Positions 1 to 6,660 are shown, numbered from the stretch's first letter. The stretch is DNA of 6,809 nucleotides from Chitinophagales bacterium (GCA_020848315.1 JADLAH010000110.1:1-6809), one strand, 5' to 3'. A program made the numbers and translations. The notes: generated from the letters alone by a model not told the origin.

Positions 1-20
1 AAACCTTATTTAATCAAGGC

Positions 21-54
21 TTGCTGTCAAATTGTCGAATTTTAATTAAGTTTA
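21..54 (+). promoter_or_regulatory. Possible weak Bacteroidota-type promoter of lon
   Basis: TAAGTTTA at 47-54 matches the Bacteroidota -7 box TAnnTTTG except for the last base, and a TTG at 21-23 lies 23 bases upstream as a possible -33 element. Transcription would start very close to the lon ATG at 59. The region is AT-rich and matches arise easily by chance, so this is tentative. The window begins here, so promoters further upstream cannot be seen. Confidence 0.25.
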
Positions 55-58
55 AACT

Positions 59-2491
59 ATGTTCCAGAAAATACAACTCCCTAATATATCCGATGACGAT
101 GTCGAAATGGTGCCACTGTTATCCATTGATGAAGATGACAACACTCAGAACGACCAGTTGCCAAAGGTATTGCCTATCCTTCCACTCCGGAACAATGTGC
201 TCTTTCCCGGTGTGGTCATACCCATTTCGGTGGGCCGCGAGAAATCCATTAAAGCCATTAAGAAAGCCTATAAAGACAATAAATACATCGGCGTTATTGC
301 GCAGCGCGACATTAAAATTGAAGAGCCGGAGCCGAATGAGCTGTTTTCCGTAGGTTGTACTGCTCGCATCATCCGCATGCTGACGATGCCGGATGGTGGC
401 AATACGGTTATCCTGCAGGGTATCCGCCGCTTCACGGCTACCACGTTCACAACTACTGAGCCAATCATTGAAGCGGAAGTGGAATACCTCCACGATGTGG
501 CGATGACAGACCTGCAACAGGAGAAAGCGATGATGGACAACATGAAAGACATGGCCAACCGCATCATCGACCTATCGCCGCATATTCCGAATGAAGCAAA
601 AATCGTACTGAACAACATCAACAATATTAAGTTTCTGGCCAACTTCATCACGTCCAATCTAAATATTGAACTCGGACAAAAACAGCAGATTCTGGAAATG
701 AGCGATGCCAACGAACGCATTCAGCTGATTTTAAAATACCTGCATCAGGAACTGCAACTGCAGGAATTAAAGGCCAACATCCACAACAAAACCAGAACGG
801 ACATTGACAAGCAGCAACGCGACTACTTTCTGAATCAGCAGTTGCGTGCCATCCAGGAAGAACTGGGCGGCGACATGTATCAGGAGGAAATCAACCGGCT
901 GAAAGAAAAAGCAAAAGAGAAAAAATGGAGTGAGGCCGTCGCGAAAAATTTCGACAAAGAACTGGGAAAATTGCAGCGCATCAACCCTGCGGCCGCTGAA
1001 TATTCCGTTATTCTGAACTATCTGGATCTGATGGTAGAGTTGCCGTGGAATGAGATTACAGAAGACAACTTTGACCTGAAACGCGCCAAAAAAATATTGG
1101 ATGAAGACCATTACGGCCTGGATAAAATCAAAGACAGAATCCTGGAATACCTGGCCGTATTGAAACTGAAAGGCGATATGAAATCACCTATTTTGTGTTT
1201 TGTAGGCCCTCCGGGTGTGGGTAAAACCTCTCTCGGCAAAAGCATTGCACGTGCCCTCGACAGGAAATATGTGCGCGTGGCACTGGGCGGTTTACACGAC
1301 GAAAGCGAAATCCGCGGCCACCGAAAAACCTACATCGGAGCCATGCCGGGTCGTATCATACAGTCGCTAAAAAAAACACAGTCATCCAATCCGGTATTCA
1401 TTCTTGATGAAATCGACAAGGTAGGCAAAGACCACCGCGGCGACCCGTCTTCCGCGCTACTGGAAGTACTGGATCCGGAGCAAAACACTACTTTTTACGA
1501 CAACTATCTGGAGCAGGAATATGATCTTTCCAAAGTGCTGTTTATCGCCACTGCCAACAACTTGGGCGAAATACAGCCTGCACTCCGCGACCGTATGGAA
1601 GTAATACAACTGAGCGGTTATTCTACCGAAGAGAAAGTGGAAATTGCAAAAAAACACCTGATATCCAAACAACGTGAAGCACATGGCCTCAAAGCATCTC
1701 AGGTGAAACTGTCTGATAAAGTAATTCAGTATCTGATCCAGTTCTACACGTATGAAAGCGGTGTGCGCGAACTCGACCGTGTCATTGCTTCGGTAATGCG
1801 CAATATTGCGAAATGTGTAGCAACAGAAGAAGACTACAATATCTCCGTAAGCACGGAAGATATACAACGCATTCTGGGTAAACCAAAATATAACCACGAC
1901 AAATACAGCGAACACAATCCGTGTGGCGTGGCCATCGGACTGGCATGGACGCCGATGGGCGGAGATATCCTGTTTATTGAGTCCACTGTCAGCAGAGGAA
2001 AAGGGCAGCTCACCATCACAGGAAATCTGGGCAATGTGATGAAAGAATCTTTCAATACCGCATTCACCTATCTGCAGTCCAGATCGGAAACACTGGGCAT
2101 TCCGAAAGAAGCATTTACCGAATGGAACCTGCACATCCACGTGCCGGAAGGTGCTATTCCGAAAGACGGCCCCAGCGCCGGCATTGCCATTTTATCGGCA
2201 CTGACCTCTCTGTTCACACAGCGACGCATCAAACCATTTACCGCATTATCCGGCGAAATTACGTTGCGTGGAAAGGTATTGCCGGTGGGTGGTATAAAAG
2301 AAAAAATACTGGCAGCAAAAAGAGCTGGTATAAAAGAGATTGTGTTGTGCAAGGAAAATGAAAAAGATGTGGAAGAAGTGCCGGCTGACTTCATCAAAGG
2401 ACTGAAATTTTTCTATGTAGAAAACATGGATGAGGTATTGGAGCACGTGCTGGAGAAAAAGCCCGTAAAAGAAGCTATCCGATTTAAATAA
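59..2491 (+). CDS. lon: ATP-dependent protease Lon (LonA, endopeptidase La)
   Basis: Cytoplasmic ATP-dependent serine protease that degrades misfolded and selected regulatory proteins as a homohexamer (EC 3.4.21.53). All LonA parts are present in the 810-residue product. An acidic N-terminal tail (about 1-35) precedes the LON substrate-binding domain, which opens with LPILPLRNNVLFPG at 38-51. A helical coiled-coil linker (about 225-305) contains the typical DYFLNQQLRAIQEELG segment at 255-270. The AAA+ module has Walker A GPPGVGKT at 383-390, Walker B FILDEID at 447-453 and an arginine-finger region ALRDRME at 508-514. The C-terminal protease domain has the catalytic serine in KDGPSAG (Ser706) and the catalytic lysine in GGIKEK (Lys749). 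Their 43-residue spacing equals that of E. coli Ser679/Lys722. The protein is slightly longer than E. coli Lon (784) because of the acidic N-terminus, which is usual in Bacteroidota. The ATG at 59 is the only start that keeps this tail; there is no strong Shine-Dalgarno, as is common in the phylum. The gene is intact, with TAA 8 bp before a strong terminator. Confidence 0.98.
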   Translation: MFQKIQLPNISDDDVEMVPLLSIDEDDNTQNDQLPKVLPILPLRNNVLFPGVVIPISVGREKSIKAIKKAYKDNKYIGVIAQRDIKIEEPEPNELFSVGCTARIIRMLTMPDGGNTVILQGIRRFTATTFTTTEPIIEAEVEYLHDVAMTDLQQEKAMMDNMKDMANRIIDLSPHIPNEAKIVLNNINNIKFLANFITSNLNIELGQKQQILEMSDANERIQLILKYLHQELQLQELKANIHNKTRTDIDKQQRDYFLNQQLRAIQEELGGDMYQEEINRLKEKAKEKKWSEAVAKNFDKELGKLQRINPAAAEYSVILNYLDLMVELPWNEITEDNFDLKRAKKILDEDHYGLDKIKDRILEYLAVLKLKGDMKSPILCFVGPPGVGKTSLGKSIARALDRKYVRVALGGLHDESEIRGHRKTYIGAMPGRIIQSLKKTQSSNPVFILDEIDKVGKDHRGDPSSALLEVLDPEQNTTFYDNYLEQEYDLSKVLFIATANNLGEIQPALRDRMEVIQLSGYSTEEKVEIAKKHLISKQREAHGLKASQVKLSDKVIQYLIQFYTYESGVRELDRVIASVMRNIAKCVATEEDYNISVSTEDIQRILGKPKYNHDKYSEHNPCGVAIGLAWTPMGGDILFIESTVSRGKGQLTITGNLGNVMKESFNTAFTYLQSRSETLGIPKEAFTEWNLHIHVPEGAIPKDGPSAGIAILSALTSLFTQRRIKPFTALSGEITLRGKVLPVGGIKEKILAAKRAGIKEIVLCKENEKDVEEVPADFIKGLKFFYVENMDEVLEHVLEKKPVKEAIRFK

Positions 2492-2499
2492 GACAATAC

Positions 2500-2548
2500 A
2501 TAAAAAGGTATGGGGCGGCTCCTTTGGAGCCGCCCCATACCTTTTTAT
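2500..2548. terminator. Bidirectional intrinsic terminator between lon and the acyltransferase gene
   Basis: A perfect 23-bp inverted repeat (2500-2522 pairing with 2526-2548) closes a TTT loop. The stem core is GC-rich (GGGGCGGCTCC), and its outer end is an A-tract on the left and a T-tract on the right, so each strand shows a GC stem followed by a U-run. It lies 8 bp after the lon stop and 6 bp after the stop of the minus-strand gene, so it serves both convergent genes. Confidence 0.93.
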
Positions 2549-2554
2549 ATCACA

Positions 2555-3379
2555 TTATCCGAATATACTTTTCCGCTGTGAAAGGCCGGTATTCATCAGC
2601 TCCTTTATTTGTTTTTTCACCTCGCTCACCATCGCTTCCACTTCGTATTCCCTGGATGCATCTCCTTCAAAATACATGGGCTTTCCTACGTTTATAATTA
2701 CTTTGGATGGGAAAACAAAAGGTATCAGTGCCGGTGCCGCAGGAAATTTAATCATGCGCTGCAGGAAATCAATATTGCCGAAATTAATGATGGACTCTTC
2801 GCATCCGACAATGCCCACCGGAATGATGGGTGATTTCGTCTGCAAGGCCATATACATGAACCCTAGTCCGAAGCGCTGCAGCTGATAGCGTTTCTTAAAA
2901 GGCTTGGAAATTCCTCTGGCGCCCTCCGGAAATACCATCACTGCCTCATCTTTTTCCAGCATTTTAATACAATTTTCCGGATCGCCCACCGTGCCGCCCC
3001 ACTGCGAAAAGATGGAACTGATGAAAGGCACCTGCGGCACAAAACGTTCGTACATTCCTTTCGGTGCACGCGGCGCATATTCATTCGTCACCATAGCATA
3101 CCCCAGCATCATCGCGTCCAGCGGCAGCTGTCCGCTGTGATTGGCAATAATCAGACATCTGCCGGATGGCGGTATATTTTCCAGACCGTGTGTCTCGACA
3201 CGGAAATAATTGTCATAAAAAAATTTACCGGCACCCACAAAAGGTTTTATCCCATTAATATTAAATCCCCATGGGTCATAGCCATAGCTCCCCACTTTAT
3301 TGGGAAAACGATCTAAAAACTGGTCGACGTTTTTAGGCTTCGTCAGTTGCTGCAGCAGATCCTTGAGTGCCATATACAT
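2555..3379 (-). CDS. PlsC-like lysophospholipid/glycerol acyltransferase (MGAT-like LPLAT type)
   Basis: Predicted membrane-associated acyltransferase that moves a fatty-acyl group to a lysophospholipid, glycerolipid or related acceptor; the substrate cannot be read from sequence. In the 274-residue product, NHSGQLPLDA at 80-89 is motif I, with His81 and Asp88 spaced HX6D instead of the HX4D of classic PlsC. FPEGARG at 150-156 is the acceptor-binding motif, and PIIPVGIVGCEES at 184-196 is the later conserved strand. To my knowledge the NHSG-LP-D spacing and VG-EE motif are typical of the MGAT/TMEM68-like LPLAT branch, so this is probably not the housekeeping plsC. No clear transmembrane helix is present; hydrophobic patches suggest peripheral membrane binding. 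I chose the ATG at 3379. A TTG sits directly before it and another in-frame ATG at 3373 is equally possible. TAAGTTTG just upstream (3387-3380) matches a -7 box, which would favour the later ATG. The gene converges on lon and diverges from the Cys-rich gene. Confidence 0.88.
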   Translation of the reverse strand: MYMALKDLLQQLTKPKNVDQFLDRFPNKVGSYGYDPWGFNINGIKPFVGAGKFFYDNYFRVETHGLENIPPSGRCLIIANHSGQLPLDAMMLGYAMVTNEYAPRAPKGMYERFVPQVPFISSIFSQWGGTVGDPENCIKMLEKDEAVMVFPEGARGISKPFKKRYQLQRFGLGFMYMALQTKSPIIPVGIVGCEESIINFGNIDFLQRMIKFPAAPALIPFVFPSKVIINVGKPMYFEGDASREYEVEAMVSEVKKQIKELMNTGLSQRKSIFG

Positions 3380-3493
3380 CAAACTTACTCAATTTACATT
3401 AGAATATAAGGGCATACGTGAAAATTATTTTTAACACTTCATAAACAAAATTAATGGCGGAATTCGGGAGATACTGCTACCTTTGTAAGGCAA
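3380..3493. other. Divergent intergenic region
   Basis: An AT-rich spacer of 114 bp between the acyltransferase gene (leftward) and the Cys-rich envelope gene (rightward). It must hold promoters for both. The rightward -7 box at 3478-3485 is clear, while the leftward candidate at 3380-3387 lacks a visible TTG at the usual distance. GCATACGT at 3412-3419 recurs at 3962-3969 in the next intergenic gap. Confidence 0.6.
3478..3485 (+). promoter_or_regulatory. Bacteroidota -7 promoter box (TACCTTTG)
   Basis: TACCTTTG is an exact match to TAnnTTTG, the -7 element used by the Bacteroidota primary sigma factor. The expected -33 TTG is not exact at the usual spacing; the region around 3451-3458 is the nearest place. 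The box ends 8 bases before the ATG at 3494, so the transcript would have almost no 5' leader. It probably drives the three-gene metal module. Confidence 0.65.
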
Positions 3494-3940
3494 ATGAAGT
3501 TTAAAGTAAACATCACCGCATTAAGTCTGGCTGCACTTGTTTTTGTGGCCTCCAATGGTGTTGCCTTATTTGAACACATCTGCAACACTTCTCACACCCG
3601 CAGTTTCTCTCTGTTCAGCGACACATCGTGCAATCAGGAAAAAGAAGCGGTATCCTGCTGCAAGAAAGAACAGAAGCTGCCGGCTCAGAAGGCCAAAGAC
3701 TGCTGTGAAGAAAAACAATTTTTCAGCAAGTTGAATATCGAAGGCTTTACGGCCAAACAACTGCTGCTCAAATCGCTGATGCTCTTTGAAATGCCGGTGA
3801 CCTGGTTGCACACCTTCGGCACGGTATTGCAGTTGAATTTTGAGAATTATTACTCAGGACTTTCTCCGCCTGACAATCTACACATTATCCTTTCCTGTCT
3901 GCAACCCGACACTACGAGTTTGCAGGTATTCCGTTGTTAG
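3494..3940 (+). CDS. Small Cys-rich exported or membrane-anchored protein, HYC_CC_PP-like
   Basis: This 148-residue protein has no demonstrated function. Residues about 6-26 are hydrophobic and form a signal peptide or membrane anchor, so the rest probably lies in the periplasm. It contains eight cysteines: Cys30 in an EHICN motif, Cys46, the pair Cys55-Cys56 followed by lysines, the pair Cys70-Cys71, Cys135, and Cys148 as the last residue. Pro125-Pro126 lies in a GLSPPDN segment. HxC, then CC, then PP is the order that gives the Bacteroidota HYC_CC_PP family its name, and I assign it by that pattern from memory. Residues about 87-116 are a second hydrophobic or amphipathic stretch. The Cys pairs and the two downstream genes, a TonB-dependent receptor and an HMA protein, suggest metal binding or transfer in the envelope; this is inference. 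The start fits the -7 box, which leaves a very short leader. A 66-bp gap separates it from the receptor gene. Confidence 0.85.
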   Translation: MKFKVNITALSLAALVFVASNGVALFEHICNTSHTRSFSLFSDTSCNQEKEAVSCCKKEQKLPAQKAKDCCEEKQFFSKLNIEGFTAKQLLLKSLMLFEMPVTWLHTFGTVLQLNFENYYSGLSPPDNLHIILSCLQPDTTSLQVFRC

Positions 3941-3959
3941 CCGATCAAAAATACAGTAA

Positions 3960-3990
3960 GCGCATACGTTCATGCGCATGTAATTTTTTT
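3960..3990 (+). terminator. Hairpin plus T-tract, possible weak terminator or attenuator
   Basis: GCGCAT (3960-3965) pairs with ATGCGC (3972-3977) across a 6-nt loop. Six bases later there is a run of seven T (3984-3990). The right arm overlaps a perfect 10-bp palindrome, CATGCGCATG, at 3971-3980. The stem is short and the T-run is offset, so full termination is unlikely. It could reduce receptor expression relative to the first gene, stabilise the upstream mRNA end, or be a protein-binding site. Confidence 0.35.
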
Positions 3991-4006
3991 CTGCTAAATA
4001 ACTATC

Positions 4007-6214
4007 ATGAAACAACATTTTCTATGGTTGCTGATAATAATGATTATCACACCATTTACTATATTCAGTCAAAATAAACTGCCGGGCATTGTCATTAAAC
4101 TTACAGATGACCACCATCCGGAACCGCTTGCAGGCGCTAATATCCAGTGGCTGCACGATGCGGCTACAGGTGCAGTCACCAACGAAAGTGGCATAGCGGT
4201 TTTGCCACTGAGCGGACCATTGCCACAAAAGGCCGTCATCAGCTATGTTGGCTATATTGCTGACACGATACTGATTACCGGCACAGATACGCTCGAATTG
4301 CACCTGCATCCGGACATGCAGCTTTCTGAGGTGCATGTAACAGCAAAAAAACAAAGCAATTTTATCTCCTCCTTGTCTTCTGCCAAGACCGAGAAAATCA
4401 CCGACCACGAACTGAAAAAGGCCGCCTGCTGCAACCTGTCTGAAAGCTTTCAGACCAATGCATCCATAGATGTAAGCTACCAGGATGCCGTATCCGGCGC
4501 GAAAGAAATAAAACTGCTGGGATTAAGTGGTCTGTATGTGCAAAATCTGCTGGAAGGAATGCCGTTTTTGCGCGGACTCACCACCACCTTCGGCTTAGAC
4601 AATCTGCCCTCACCCTGGATAAAAACGATTTCAGTATCGAAAGGAATTCCATCCGTAAAAAACAGCTATGAAGGTCTGTCAGGCTCCCTGAATATTGACT
4701 TAAAAAGCAGTATCAATGATACGCAACGGCTGTATATCGATTTCTTTGCCAATCAGAATGGACGCATCGAAAACAATCTCATCATCAACCATAAAATCAA
4801 CCCGAAACTGGGGATGGTATTGATGACAAACGGCGCATTCACTCCGGTGAAACAAGATATGAACCACGACGGCTTTCTCGATCAGCCGGTAGCCAAACAA
4901 TACAATTTACTGCACCGCTGGGATTATCGCGGCGAGAAAGCCGAAGGCCAATATGCGGTAAAAGTATTGAGTGAAAACAGGATTGCCGGCGAAAGCGGAG
5001 AAATGCAACACAGCGATATGCCGCATCCGAAATATACCATCGGCATTCGAACGAAAAGAGTGGAAGCTTTTGCGAAAACAGGTTTTTTCCTGAAGAAAAA
5101 TGACGCCAGTATCGGCACCCAGTTTTCCGGCGTATACCACCTGCAAAATGCGCATTACGGCGTACAGCAGTATCATGGCGAACAAGGCTCCTTTTCCGGC
5201 AACATCCTGTATCAGACGAACATCCGTTCTGAACAGCATCAACTCGTAGCCGGTACCAATTTTATGTATGACCACATGGATGAGGCACTGGATTCTATCC
5301 ATCTCCGATACAAGGATTTCATTCCGGGATTATTTGCAGAATACACTTACCGGCCAACCCCTAAGATAACGGTAGTGGGTGCTTTCCGCGGCGACTATCA
5401 CACGCGCGCAGGATGGCAGTTCAGTCCGCGGGTACATGCCCGTTTTGTGCTGGATAAATACGACAGGACGACACTGCGCATCGCGGGCGGCAGAGGCTTC
5501 CGCGCGCCGAATATCCTCACAGAAAACCAGGCGCTCTTTGCCAGTTCCAGACAAATTGTTGTGCAGCAACAACCGATGGTGGAAGCCGGATGGAATTACG
5601 GCATTTCTCTGCAACAGAAATTCGAATTGGGTGGGCGAGAAGGTAGTGTCACCGTCGATTTTTTCCGCACTGACTTCACCCGACAGTCGGTGACGGATAT
5701 TGATTTATCCAACGGCCAGGCTGTCATCGCACCGCTGGAAGGCAAATCATTTTCCAACAGCCTGCTGATGGAATTCAACTACGAGGCAGTAAAAGGCCTT
5801 GACGTGAAACTGGCGTACCGGCTGGAAGATGTTCGCACGACCTACCATGGCACCCTGCTCCGGAAAGCGATGCTGCCAATGCACAAAGGACTGCTGGCGC
5901 TCAGCTACAGAACCCCCAACCAGCAGTGGCAGTTTGACATGAATACCCATCTGTTCGGGAAACGCAGAAGACCCAATAGTTTTGCGGGTGATGAAGGATC
6001 GCGCTACACGCCACGCTATGTACTGCTTAACGCGCAGATTACAAAATATTTCAAACGTGCGGAGATATTCCTCGGTGCAGAAAACATTACAAACTACAAA
6101 CCTAAAGATTTAATTCTGGGCATGCCCTACTCCGCTTATTTCGATACCTATCAGGTATATGCGCCAGCGATGGGCGCCAGCGTGTACGGAGGTGTCCGCG
6201 TTTTTATTCAATAA
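4007..6214 (+). CDS. TonB-dependent outer-membrane receptor, probably for a metal or metal complex
   Basis: Outer-membrane 22-strand barrel that takes up a ligand using TonB/ExbBD energy. Residues 1-22 are a signal peptide (hydrophobic core LLIIMIITPF, cleavage probably near FSQ-N). Residues about 26-100 form a carboxypeptidase-regulatory-like beta domain, usual in Bacteroidota receptors, including LAGANIQW and ISYVGY. The plug covers about 115-235, including VHVTAKK, AACCNLSESFQTN and GLSGLYVQNLLEGMP. The barrel runs to 735, with the receptor signature GGRGFRAPN at 494-502. Cys141-Cys142 in the plug are the only cysteines. A DMNHDGFLD segment at 284-292 has the acidic pattern of a calcium-binding loop. 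At 735 residues it is complete but compact, much smaller than SusC-type receptors, and no SusD partner follows. The neighbours, a Cys-rich envelope protein and a secreted HMA protein 18 bp downstream, point to metal transport. Copper is a reasonable guess, but the sequence does not settle the ligand. The ATG at 4007 leads directly into the signal peptide. Confidence 0.93.
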   Translation: MKQHFLWLLIIMIITPFTIFSQNKLPGIVIKLTDDHHPEPLAGANIQWLHDAATGAVTNESGIAVLPLSGPLPQKAVISYVGYIADTILITGTDTLELHLHPDMQLSEVHVTAKKQSNFISSLSSAKTEKITDHELKKAACCNLSESFQTNASIDVSYQDAVSGAKEIKLLGLSGLYVQNLLEGMPFLRGLTTTFGLDNLPSPWIKTISVSKGIPSVKNSYEGLSGSLNIDLKSSINDTQRLYIDFFANQNGRIENNLIINHKINPKLGMVLMTNGAFTPVKQDMNHDGFLDQPVAKQYNLLHRWDYRGEKAEGQYAVKVLSENRIAGESGEMQHSDMPHPKYTIGIRTKRVEAFAKTGFFLKKNDASIGTQFSGVYHLQNAHYGVQQYHGEQGSFSGNILYQTNIRSEQHQLVAGTNFMYDHMDEALDSIHLRYKDFIPGLFAEYTYRPTPKITVVGAFRGDYHTRAGWQFSPRVHARFVLDKYDRTTLRIAGGRGFRAPNILTENQALFASSRQIVVQQQPMVEAGWNYGISLQQKFELGGREGSVTVDFFRTDFTRQSVTDIDLSNGQAVIAPLEGKSFSNSLLMEFNYEAVKGLDVKLAYRLEDVRTTYHGTLLRKAMLPMHKGLLALSYRTPNQQWQFDMNTHLFGKRRRPNSFAGDEGSRYTPRYVLLNAQITKYFKRAEIFLGAENITNYKPKDLILGMPYSAYFDTYQVYAPAMGASVYGGVRVFIQ

Positions 6215-6232
6215 CAAATTAAAAATAACATC

Positions 6233-6577
6233 ATGAAAAACTTAAGCATTATTTTCAGTCTTTTTTTCGCCTTATATCTGCCGATGGCCGGATTAGCAAA
6301 AGGCGAAACCACAAAAACCAGTTTCTATGTAAACGGCAATTGCAATATGTGCAAGAAAACTATTGAAACCGCCGCTAAAAAGTCCGGAGCGAACAGCGCA
6401 TTCTGGGACAGCAAATCACAGCAAATTACGGTGACCTTTTCCACGCAGAAAACCAGTCTGGACAGCATCCAGAAAAGCATTGCCAATGCCGGCTATGACA
6501 ATGTAAAGTACAAAGCCCCGGAGCAGGTGTACCAACAACTGCCTGACTGCTGCCAATACACAAGAAAACAGGAATAA
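6233..6577 (+). CDS. Secreted heavy-metal-associated (HMA) domain protein
   Basis: Small metal-binding protein of the HMA/MerP/CopZ fold, predicted to be periplasmic. Residues 1-22 are a signal peptide (IIFSLFFALYLPMAGLA). The mature part begins with the first HMA strand, TSFYVNGNCNMC, with the metal site Cys37-x-x-Cys40. The usual Met two residues before the first Cys (MxCxxC) is replaced by Gly, giving GNCNMC. The helix KKTIETAAKKSGA, the strand QQITVTFS and the helix DSIQKSIANAGYDN complete the beta-alpha-beta pattern. After the domain comes LPDCCQY (103-109), with an adjacent pair Cys106-Cys107 that could add ligands or be a docking motif. The 114-residue length fits one domain plus a tail. 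The gene starts 18 bp after the receptor stop and is almost certainly co-transcribed with it. The likely role is to receive or carry a soft metal ion (copper, or less likely zinc or mercury) beneath the receptor. The fold is clear; metal and direction are inferred. Confidence 0.9.
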   Translation: MKNLSIIFSLFFALYLPMAGLAKGETTKTSFYVNGNCNMCKKTIETAAKKSGANSAFWDSKSQQITVTFSTQKTSLDSIQKSIANAGYDNVKYKAPEQVYQQLPDCCQYTRKQE

Positions 6578-6635
6578 AATTGTAACATTTTGAGCTTTTT
6601 AACGACAAATGGTCAGGTATACTGCTTAAATACCC

Positions 6636-6643
6636 TATTTTTA
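6636..6643 (+). promoter_or_regulatory. Possible -7 promoter box before the last gene
   Basis: TATTTTTA matches TAnnTTTG at all but the last position and lies 17 bp before the ATG at 6661. No TTG is visible at the usual upstream distance. The 83-bp gap after the HMA gene, with no good terminator hairpin in it, leaves open whether the last gene has its own promoter or is read from the module. Confidence 0.25.
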
Positions 6644-6660
6644 CACCTAAATTTTACAAT

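Noticed and set aside
119..1111. Minus-strand open frames at 119-517, 268-720 and 767-1111
   Set aside because: All are antisense to conserved Lon domains, show no recognisable motif and have no promoter or start signal.
1457..2140. Long minus-strand open frame (227 codons) inside lon
   Set aside because: It lies fully inside the protease part of an intact, highly conserved lon gene. The translation is rich in Phe, Cys and His without domain motifs, which is typical of an antisense shadow.
2290..2337. Direct repeat of TGGTATAAAAGA at 2290-2301 and 2326-2337
   Set aside because: Both copies code for similar Lon residues (GGIKE and AGIKE) near the catalytic lysine. Protein constraint explains the repeat.
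4022..5302. Minus-strand open frames inside the receptor gene (4022-4408, 4907-5302 and others)
   Set aside because: Antisense shadows of a continuous receptor with a signal peptide, plug and barrel.
5379..5693. Plus-strand open frame in another frame of the receptor gene
   Set aside because: It overlaps the barrel-coding part, including the RGFRAPN region, and its own translation has no coherent features.
3494..6577. Reading the module as a SusCD-type glycan-uptake locus
   Set aside because: No SusD-like lipoprotein or glycan enzyme is present, the receptor is short for SusC, and the neighbour is an HMA metal-binding protein.
6578..6620. AAAAT/ATTTT inverted repeat after the HMA gene as a terminator
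   Set aside because: Only five A-T pairs and no GC core; too weak to call a terminator.
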